Assembly: GCA_900544395.1 (NCBI GenBank)
Contig: UQVC01000045.1
Location: 1-14,290, forward strand
DNA from: an uncultured Ruminococcus sp.
Lineage (GTDB): Bacteria > Bacillota > Clostridia > Lachnospirales > Lachnospiraceae
DNA length: 14,290 nt
Reading direction: 5' to 3'
In this document: positions 6,432 to 11,359 of the stretch, in pieces
Position numbering within the stretch: the stretch's first letter is position 1
How the letters are laid out: each line of letters begins with the position of its first letter
Program-made: the position numbers and the translations under genes
The notes under the pieces: generated by a model
Databases searched by the model: none
What the model saw: the letters and a program-made list of their open reading frames with translations, nothing else
What the model was told of the DNA's origin: nothing

Positions 6432-8333
6432 ATGGCAGACAAGAAACCATATTATATCACAACAGCGATTGCCTACACATCAGGCAAACCGCATATTGGA
6501 AACACTTATGAGATTATTCTGGCTGACGCGATCGCAAGATACAAGAGAAGTCAGGGATACGATGTATTTTTCCAGACAGGAACTGATGAGCATGGTCAGA
6601 AGATCGAGCTCAAAGCAGAAGAGGCGGGAGTAACACCAAAAGAATTTGTAGACAATGTTTCCGGAGAAATCAAGAAAATCTGGGATTTGATGGATACTTC
6701 TTATGACAAATTTATCCGTACAACAGACGAAGATCATGAAAAACAGGTACAGAAGATCTTTAAAAAACTGTACGATCAGGGAGATATTTACAAAGGTCAC
6801 TATGAAGGAATGTACTGTACTCCATGTGAATCTTTCTTCACAGAATCACAGCTTGTAGACGGCAAATGTCCGGACTGCGGACGTGAAGTACAGCCGGCAA
6901 AAGAGGAAGCATACTTCTTTAAAATGAGCAAATATGCAGACAGACTGATCAAGCACATCAACACACATCCGGAATTCATTCAGCCGGTATCCCGTAAAAA
7001 TGAGATGATGAACAACTTCCTGCTTCCGGGACTGCAGGATCTGTGTGTATCCAGAACATCTTTCAAATGGGGAATTCCGGTAGACTTTGATCCAAAACAT
7101 GTAACTTACGTATGGCTGGATGCTCTGACTAACTACATCACAGGAATCGGATACGACTGTGACGGAAACAGCACAGAACAGTTTGAAAAATTGTGGCCTG
7201 CAGATTTACATCTGATCGGAAAAGATATCATCCGTTTCCATACGATTTACTGGCCAATCTTTTTGATGGCATTGGATCTTCCGCTTCCGAAACAGGTATT
7301 TGGACATCCGTGGCTGCTCCAGGGTGACGGAAAAATGAGTAAATCCAAAGGAAACGTTCTTTATGCAGATGAACTGGTAGATTTCTTTGGAGTAGATGCA
7401 GTCCGTTACTTTGTTCTTCACGAGATGCCATTCGAAAATGATGGAGTGATCACATGGGAACTGATGGTAGAACGCATGAACTCCGATCTTGCAAATACAC
7501 TGGGTAATCTGGTCAACAGAACCGTTTCCATGACAAACAAATATTTTGGCGGAACAGTAACAGATAAAGGTGTGGCAGAAGAAGTAGACGCTGATTTGAA
7601 AGCAGTGACAGAAAGCACACCAAAAGCAGTGGAAGATAAAATGGAAGAACTGCGTGTAGCAGATGCAATGACAGAAATCTTCAATCTTTTCAAACGCTGC
7701 AATAAATACATTGATGAGACAATGCCTTGGGTACTGGCAAAAGACGAAGAGAAAAAAGACCGTCTGGAGACAGTGCTGTGGAATCTGATCCAGAGCATTT
7801 CCCGTGGCGCAGAACTTCTGGAATCTTTCATGCCATCTACAAGCAAGAAGATCCTGGAACAGCTTGGAAATGGTCATGTTACAGAAAAGCCGGAAATCTT
7901 ATTTGCAAGATTGGATCTGGAAGAAGTAATGAAAAAAGTAGAAGAGCTGCATCCACCGGTTGAAGAAGAAAAAGAAGAGGAAGATGTGATCGATATCGAA
8001 GCAAAACCAGAGATCACATTTGACGATTTTGGAAAAATGCAGTTCCAGGTCGGAGAAATCATTGCCTGCGAAGAAGTGAAAAAATCCAGAAAACTTCTCT
8101 GCTCGCAAGTAAAGATCGGAAGTCAGGTAAAACAGATCGTATCCGGAATCAAAGGACACTATACAGCAGAAGAAATGGTCGGAAAGAAAGTGATGGTTCT
8201 TGTAAACCTGAAACCGGCAAAACTGGCCGGAGTATTATCCGAAGGAATGTTGTTATGTGCAGAAGATGCAGAAGGAAATCTCGCATTGATGACACCGGAG
8301 AAAACAATGCCGGCAGGAGCAGAGATCTGCTAA
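6432..8333 (+). CDS. metG: Methionyl-tRNA synthetase with C-terminal tRNA-binding domain
   Basis: A 633-residue class I synthetase that charges tRNA-Met. HIGN (residues 21-24) and KMSKS (301-305) form the ATP site. One four-cysteine zinc knuckle is visible (C129, C132, C146, C149). The anticodon-binding helical domain follows to about residue 500. An acidic linker (VEEEKEEEDVIDIE) then leads to a C-terminal Trbp111/EMAP-like OB fold from about residue 528 (FGKMQFQVGEI, VSGIKGHYTAEEMVGKKVMVLVNL, GMLLCAED). I chose ATG 6432, which has AAGGAG (6417-6422) at a 9-nt distance. The in-frame ATG at 6414 directly abuts the terminator U-tract and has no ribosome binding site. Expression is under the Met T-box. 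Confidence 0.96.
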   Translation: MADKKPYYITTAIAYTSGKPHIGNTYEIILADAIARYKRSQGYDVFFQTGTDEHGQKIELKAEEAGVTPKEFVDNVSGEIKKIWDLMDTSYDKFIRTTDEDHEKQVQKIFKKLYDQGDIYKGHYEGMYCTPCESFFTESQLVDGKCPDCGREVQPAKEEAYFFKMSKYADRLIKHINTHPEFIQPVSRKNEMMNNFLLPGLQDLCVSRTSFKWGIPVDFDPKHVTYVWLDALTNYITGIGYDCDGNSTEQFEKLWPADLHLIGKDIIRFHTIYWPIFLMALDLPLPKQVFGHPWLLQGDGKMSKSKGNVLYADELVDFFGVDAVRYFVLHEMPFENDGVITWELMVERMNSDLANTLGNLVNRTVSMTNKYFGGTVTDKGVAEEVDADLKAVTESTPKAVEDKMEELRVADAMTEIFNLFKRCNKYIDETMPWVLAKDEEKKDRLETVLWNLIQSISRGAELLESFMPSTSKKILEQLGNGHVTEKPEILFARLDLEEVMKKVEELHPPVEEEKEEEDVIDIEAKPEITFDDFGKMQFQVGEIIACEEVKKSRKLLCSQVKIGSQVKQIVSGIKGHYTAEEMVGKKVMVLVNLKPAKLAGVLSEGMLLCAEDAEGNLALMTPEKTMPAGAEIC

Positions 8334-8374
8334 GAAAAGCATAGAAAAAGAAAAATATAGAAGCATGTAAAAAT

Positions 8375-8413
8375 TGTCCCCTGGATGAGAGGCGAAGGCC
8401 CAATCCGGGGACA
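8375..8413. terminator. Hairpin between convergent genes, probable bidirectional terminator
   Basis: TGTCCCC (8375-8381) and GGAT (8383-8386) pair with ATCC (8403-8406) and GGGGACA (8407-8413), with one bulged T at 8382. An inner GGC/GCC pair sits at 8391-8400. The U-tract is weak on the plus strand (TTATATTTT), while on the minus strand the hairpin is followed by ATTTTTAC. It serves metG from the left and the rpn gene from the right. Confidence 0.65.
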
Positions 8414-8430
8414 TTATATTTTGCTAAAAA

Positions 8431-8580
8431 TTATTTTGACTCCTGAATCCATTGGGTTACTTTTTCAATCGCAATCCCGGTCAATTCGGAAATCTGTTCC
8501 GGGGAATTTCCGGAGTTGAACATATGGAGAACAATTTCTTTTTGTCCAAGATTATAGATTTCTTCTGAAACTTTACACAT
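8431..8580 (-). CDS. Candidate intragenic small protein (RpnS-like) inside the first rpn gene
   Basis: An ATG at 8580-8578 in the same frame as the nuclease gene is preceded by a perfect Shine-Dalgarno AAGGAGGT (8597-8590, minus strand) with 9 nt spacing. This is as strong as any start in the window. It would yield the last 49 residues alone: MCKVSEEIYNLGQ, then the module FNSGNSPEQISELTGI and IEKVTQWIQESK. Known biology: in E. coli, rpn genes make both a full-length toxin (RpnL) and an in-frame C-terminal antitoxin (RpnS) from an internal start. The sequence shows the start signals; expression and antitoxin activity are inferred. Confidence 0.55.
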   Translation of the reverse strand: MCKVSEEIYNLGQKEIVLHMFNSGNSPEQISELTGIAIEKVTQWIQESK

Positions 8581-9219
8581 AATATTTTGACCTCCTTCAT
8601 CACATTTTAAAAAATGAACACGCTTTGACAAATCTCCCTGGCTCATATCATTTGGATCGGAAGATTTGAAATACTGCATCAATTCCGCTATTTTTGTACC
8701 GTCATTCACAGCAGCATTGATATATATAATATGCAGACCATCGTTATAAGGCATATTTGTACTTTGAAAATATTTTTCCACAGGATATGAGGTATGTCCA
8801 GATTTCCATAAATCAGTTTCACTGACATAAATAATATATACATCTGGCAAGTCAGAATAGTTTGCCCCTTTCATTAAATATTCACTATCGATCATAGAAC
8901 CGTAAAAACGAGTTCTTCTGGCATGGTCAAGGGTATCGGCTCGTTGGATTTCGATATTATATAAGCGGCCAAGAGAATCTTCGGCCAAAACATCTAAAAT
9001 TGCATTATGTGAAGCGAGTTTAGATATTTTGTGTTGTGTACGAACTTCTTTTACAATCAAATCTTGGATTCCGGTTAATATTCTAAGAACATGCTGACAT
9101 GCGTTAGTATCATTTAATGCAACGGACATAAAAGTATCACTTAATAAATTCATGGTTTTTGTTTTTTCTAACAGTAATTCCTTTTTTTGGATTGTTGTTA
9201 AATGAATATCTTCATACAT
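8431..9219 (-). CDS. Rpn family PD-(D/E)XK nuclease / putative transposase (first type)
   Basis: A 262-residue protein of the PD-(D/E)XK nuclease family often annotated as transposase (PDDEXK_2/Rpn type). The N-terminal signature LLSDTFMSVALND (25-37) is followed by the catalytic core: D76 (ILDVLAED) and E90-x-Q92 (YNIEIQRAD), then the ARRTRFYGSMID helix and VYIIYVSETD strand. The C-terminus ends in a small helix-turn-helix-like module (FNSGNSPEQISELTGI) shared with the gene upstream. I chose ATG 9219 (AGAAGG 6 nt upstream). The longer frame back to 9351 would run through the structured repeat at 9291-9370, whose other copy is out of frame because of an indel. E. coli Rpn proteins are DNA endonucleases linked to recombination and phage defence. 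An in-frame internal gene is listed separately. Confidence 0.87.
   Translation of the reverse strand: MYEDIHLTTIQKKELLLEKTKTMNLLSDTFMSVALNDTNACQHVLRILTGIQDLIVKEVRTQHKISKLASHNAILDVLAEDSLGRLYNIEIQRADTLDHARRTRFYGSMIDSEYLMKGANYSDLPDVYIIYVSETDLWKSGHTSYPVEKYFQSTNMPYNDGLHIIYINAAVNDGTKIAELMQYFKSSDPNDMSQGDLSKRVHFLKCDEGGQNIMCKVSEEIYNLGQKEIVLHMFNSGNSPEQISELTGIAIEKVTQWIQESK
8472..8520. repeat. 49-bp exact repeat, copy in first rpn gene
   Basis: These 49 bp are identical, base for base, to 9403-9451. On the minus strand they encode the tail module around FNSGNSPEQISELTGI. The match starts and ends abruptly; the bases on both sides differ. The rest of the two nuclease genes shows no such nucleotide identity. 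Confidence 0.95.
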
Positions 9220-9237
9220 GGAATACCTTCTTTCTTC

Positions 9238-9266
9238 ATTATAAGTAGGATGAGTGTGTTTTTCAA
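9238..9266 (-). promoter_or_regulatory. Promoter of the first rpn gene
   Basis: On the minus strand TTGAAA (9266-9261), 17 bp, and a perfect TATAAT (9243-9238). Only 18 nt separate the -10 from ATG 9219, so the leader would be very short but would still hold the AGAAGG site. This promoter lies downstream of repeat copy A. Confidence 0.7.
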
Positions 9267-9290
9267 CTTGGAAATATTGACGATAGAAAA

Positions 9291-9370
9291 GAAAATCTGG
9301 CGAAATGCCGGAACGTAAGATTGCTTCTATAAGGAGAAGCTGATGCTGCACAGACGGCAGCTGAAAATTA
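9291..9370. repeat. ~80-bp structured repeat, copy A (upstream of first rpn gene)
   Basis: It matches 10314-10394 with about eight substitutions and one indel. Three hairpins can be drawn: TCTGGC/GCCGGA (9296-9301 with 9307-9312), GCTTCT/AGAAGC (9323-9328 with 9335-9340, 6-nt loop) and GCTGC/GCAGC (9345-9349 with 9357-9361, loop ACAGACG). In copy B the closing pair of the third hairpin changes from G:C to A:T on both sides. The copy lies directly after the stop codon of the second rpn gene and upstream of the promoter of the first. Confidence 0.9.
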
Positions 9371-9544
9371 AAGATTAATCCATTGCTTTATAGTTTCCAT
9401 ATCAATCCCGGTCAATTCGGAAATCTGTTCCGGGGAATTTCCGGAGTTGAATAAGCGCAGAGAAATTTCCTGTGCCATGGTAAGGCGTCCCTCTTCATAT
9501 AAATCTTTTTCATAAGCTTTTTGATTAAAAGATGTAAGAACCAT
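9368..9544 (-). CDS. Candidate intragenic small protein (RpnS-like) inside the second rpn gene
   Basis: The in-frame ATG at 9544-9542 is preceded by GGAGGT (9557-9552, minus strand) with 7 nt spacing. It would give a 58-residue protein, MVLTSFNQKAYEKDLYEEG, then the FNSGNSPEQISELTGI module and METIKQWINL. A second in-frame ATG (MAQEISLRL) further down has only a weak site. The surrounding sequence differs from that of the internal start in the neighbouring gene, so the two signals are not copies of one another. Expression and antitoxin activity are inferred from the E. coli RpnL/RpnS precedent. Confidence 0.5.
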   Translation of the reverse strand: MVLTSFNQKAYEKDLYEEGRLTMAQEISLRLFNSGNSPEQISELTGIDMETIKQWINL

Positions 9545-10240
9545 ACTGATTACCTCCGCTTTATGCTTCACCAGTACATCCCGAAGAATTCCATTTTCGA
9601 TGCAGAAATCCACTGCTTTCGTGACGGCGTATCTTAAATCATTTGTTCCTTTACAATAGCTTTTTACAGTATCTACAAAAATGGAATACTCTTTCAGCCG
9701 CTGACATTTTTCCATCAGTGCCAGATTATGTCCATAGTTGATATTCAGCATCACAGCGGTACATTGCAGACAAGGCTGGCGGTTCGATACAGGTTCAAAT
9801 GCATCTGTCAGCTGGAGAACTGTCTCGTCTGGCTGTTCTTGTGTGCCATTGTAGAACACAAAGTATTGAGGAATCGGCAGCTTTTTCAAAGTGCTGCTGT
9901 ATAAATTGATATTTTCTGTTTCAATATATCCATCATACAGCCTGGCCAGATAGAGCAGCCCTCGCAATGGCATATTTGGATTATAGGTACTCTGATGTTC
10001 ATAGAGATTCAATGTTCCGCCAATCAGAAAAGAAATGTCATTTTTCATGGAGAGATAGACAGCATCTTCCAGGGTATTGACCTCCAGATCATTCAGGTTT
10101 TCATAGTTGGTATTATTCAAGGCATTGTACAGATCTAACAGATCTCTTTTGTTATTGAAAACCAGACGAAAAAGCCGATCTTTAAATTTCTGATTTGGAA
10201 TTGGGTGTTGCTGGTGTATTCGTTTTTTCTTTTTTCTCAT
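9368..10240 (-). CDS. Rpn family PD-(D/E)XK nuclease / putative transposase (second type)
   Basis: A 290-residue protein of a different Rpn branch from its neighbour (YhgA/Transposase_31-like). The basic N-terminus MRKKKKRIHQQ is followed by FKDRLFRLVFNNKRDLLDLYNAL, then the catalytic core with D68 (KNDISFLI) and E81-x-Q83 (LYEHQS), and the PLRGLLYLARLY helix typical of the family. It ends in the same FNSGNSPEQISELTGI module as the gene at 8431-9219. The start is ATG 10240 with GGAGG (7 nt spacing); the frame continues upstream to 10375, but that stretch contains the structured repeat and has no supported start. It probably acts as a DNA nuclease in defence or recombination. A separate promoter at 10428-10400 fits independent transcription. 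Confidence 0.87.
   Translation of the reverse strand: MRKKKKRIHQQHPIPNQKFKDRLFRLVFNNKRDLLDLYNALNNTNYENLNDLEVNTLEDAVYLSMKNDISFLIGGTLNLYEHQSTYNPNMPLRGLLYLARLYDGYIETENINLYSSTLKKLPIPQYFVFYNGTQEQPDETVLQLTDAFEPVSNRQPCLQCTAVMLNINYGHNLALMEKCQRLKEYSIFVDTVKSYCKGTNDLRYAVTKAVDFCIENGILRDVLVKHKAEVISMVLTSFNQKAYEKDLYEEGRLTMAQEISLRLFNSGNSPEQISELTGIDMETIKQWINL
9403..9451. repeat. 49-bp exact repeat, copy in second rpn gene
   Basis: Identical to 8472-8520. It contains the near-palindromic stretch CCGGGGAATTTCCGG. Codon choice is the same at every position, although the flanking nuclease sequences have diverged fully. Confidence 0.95.
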
Positions 10241-10313
10241 ATGTTTTCCTCCATTATAAAAAATATATTCTGCAGATGCAATATGAACCCGTGAAGGTAC
10301 GGTAAAAATAACT

Positions 10314-10394
10314 GAAAATCTGGCGAAATGCCGGAAAATAAGACTGCTTCTATAAGACAGAAGCTGATACTGCACAGACGGCAGTTAAAAAGTA
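10314..10394. repeat. ~80-bp structured repeat, copy B (leader of second rpn gene)
   Basis: The second copy of the element at 9291-9370. Hairpins: TCTGGC/GCCGGA, GCTTCT/AGAAGC (10346-10351 with 10359-10364, loop 7 nt instead of 6) and ACTGC/GCAGT (10369-10373 with 10381-10385). It begins almost exactly where transcription from the minus-strand promoter at 10428-10400 should start, so in the rpn mRNA it would be the very 5' end. Confidence 0.88.
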
Positions 10395-10514
10395 AATTGA
10401 TTATAGCGTGCTTTGATTAAAATAGCAATGTACAGATTATACAAAATAAATATTCAGAAAACAATATAAAAATAGAACAATTAAAAAATATTTTGAAAAA
10501 ATATTAAAAATAGA
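10395..10514. other. AT-rich spacer between divergent transcription units
   Basis: Apart from the minus-strand promoter at 10400-10428, I see no gene, repeat or stable hairpin in this very A+T-rich stretch. It separates the rpn genes (minus) from the unit starting at 10515 (plus). A second TATAAT further left on the minus strand has only a poor -35 (TTGTTT). Confidence 0.6.
10400..10428 (-). promoter_or_regulatory. Promoter of the second rpn gene
   Basis: On the minus strand TTGCTA (10428-10423), 17 bp, TATAAT (10405-10400). The predicted start near 10393 gives a leader of about 150 nt that opens with repeat copy B. Confidence 0.6.
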
Positions 10515-10543
10515 TTGACAAATAAAAGCGTGAGTGTTATTAT
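10515..10543 (+). promoter_or_regulatory. Promoter of the decayed gene unit
   Basis: A perfect TTGACA (10515-10520), 17 bp, TATTAT (10538-10543). The leader to ATG 10673 would be about 120 nt. It holds a hairpin pairing 10599-10609 with 10620-10632 (two-base bulge), and AAGGAGG just before the start codon. Confidence 0.75.
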
Positions 10544-10672
10544 AAAGTCAATCCAAAAGAGATACAATAATCGAACATCTCAAAGGATATTTAACTAAAG
10601 AATGATTCCCCTATTATTCGGAATATCATTCTATTAGATTAAAAATAAATGAGTTAAGGAGGCAGAGGTCCA

Positions 10673-11215
10673 ATGGACAGTATATCATCAGTTACATCTC
10701 AATATGTCAGTGGTACGGTAGATGCAGGTTCCTGTAAAAGAGACCTTTACCACAAAAAATAAAGATCCAGTAAAATTGAATGAAAAGATAAAATCGAAGA
10801 GATTAGAAACTGGATACAAATAAAAAGATTCTACATCTACAGACGTATTGAATATAGATACCACACGTAGCCAAAGTTCCCGAACATGTGTAAAGAAACA
10901 TGAAAGAGGAATGTCAGTTTATATGAAGCACCGCCAGTTATAGAAAGAATAATCAAGTAAGTTGTTAGAATATCCGGAAAAGATACTGTAGCAGCTGAAC
11001 GATTATAGAATGAATAACTGAAGAGAGGACTTTCATGATAGGATGATACCGATACCGAATCGGATTTAGGTTATAAAATTGTTAGATTGAAGAACAGGAG
11101 GTTTCATAAGCCAGTCTTAGTGAGCAGACTGCTATATCAATTAACAATGGCAAAGGTCTTACAGGAACGGAATCGAGAAGTTCCTTCGATTTATAAGATA
11201 AATATGAAAAATTTA
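10673..11215 (+). pseudogene. Decayed protein-coding gene, family not recognised
   Basis: A start context with AAGGAGG (10656-10662) and ATG 10673 opens MDSISSVTSQYVSGTVD, but the frame stops after 29 codons. Protein-like sequence continues in other frames: QVPVKETFTTKNKDPVKL from 10725, then KDSTSTDVLNIDTTRSQ after a stop at 10821. It continues with YEAPPVIERIIK, a stop, VVRISGKDTVAAERL, two more stops, DTDTESDLGYKIV from 11045, and finally SEQTAISINNGKGLTG ending in SSFDL. At least three frame changes and several in-frame stops are needed to read it through, so it is a broken gene of about 175-180 codons. Its promoter, ribosome binding site and terminator all look intact. I do not recognise the family; low-complexity Ser/Thr content at the N-terminus is all that can be said. 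Confidence 0.65.
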
Positions 11216-11226
11216 AATAAAGTATA

Positions 11227-11264
11227 AAATGCATCTTCAATGTCAATTGAGGATGCATTTTTTT
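11227..11264 (+). terminator. Strong intrinsic terminator of the decayed unit
   Basis: A 15-bp stem pairs 11227-11241 with 11246-11260 (one G-U pair), with loop GTCA and a seven-T run at 11258-11264. The last Ts merge into the -35 box of the next promoter. Confidence 0.95.
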
Positions 11265-11291
11265 GACATTACGGGAGTCATATGGTAAACT
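11263..11291 (+). promoter_or_regulatory. Promoter of the large TPR/AAA-like gene
   Basis: TTGACA (11263-11268), 17 bp, TAAACT (11286-11291). The -35 box shares two T residues with the terminator tract just upstream. Confidence 0.7.
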
Positions 11292-11359
11292 AGAACAAAC
11301 TAGGCAATGAAACGAGAAGTATCCGTTGGATATAGATTAAGTATAATGAGGTGAGCAGA

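Noticed and set aside
9220..9351. A 44-codon N-terminal extension of the first rpn gene (start at 9351)
   Set aside because: It runs through the structured repeat. The corresponding stretch before the other rpn gene is shifted by an indel and gives a different peptide, and ATG 9219 has its own RBS and upstream promoter.
10241..10262. TATAAT just upstream of the second rpn start as its -10 box
   Set aside because: Transcription from it would begin inside or after the ribosome binding site, and the -35 (TTGCAT at 18 bp) is poor. The promoter at 10428-10400 is better placed.
10241..10375. A 45-codon N-terminal extension of the second rpn gene
   Set aside because: Same reasoning: it translates repeat copy B, while GGAGG with 7 nt spacing supports ATG 10240.
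8431..10394. A complete insertion sequence, given the 'transposase' label of the rpn genes
   Set aside because: No terminal inverted repeats or target-site duplication were found around either gene. The shared ~80-bp elements are direct repeats and lie on one side of each gene only.
10395..10514. Replication origin or plasmid-like iterons in the A+T-rich spacer
   Set aside because: No repeated DnaA-box-like or iteron sequences are visible, only general A+T richness between divergent promoters.
10550..11227. A large structured noncoding RNA (such as the ROOL or GOLLD types)
   Set aside because: Beyond the leader hairpin and terminator I could not draw long conserved stems. Protein-like segments in changing frames fit a pseudogene better. 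A covariance search would settle it.
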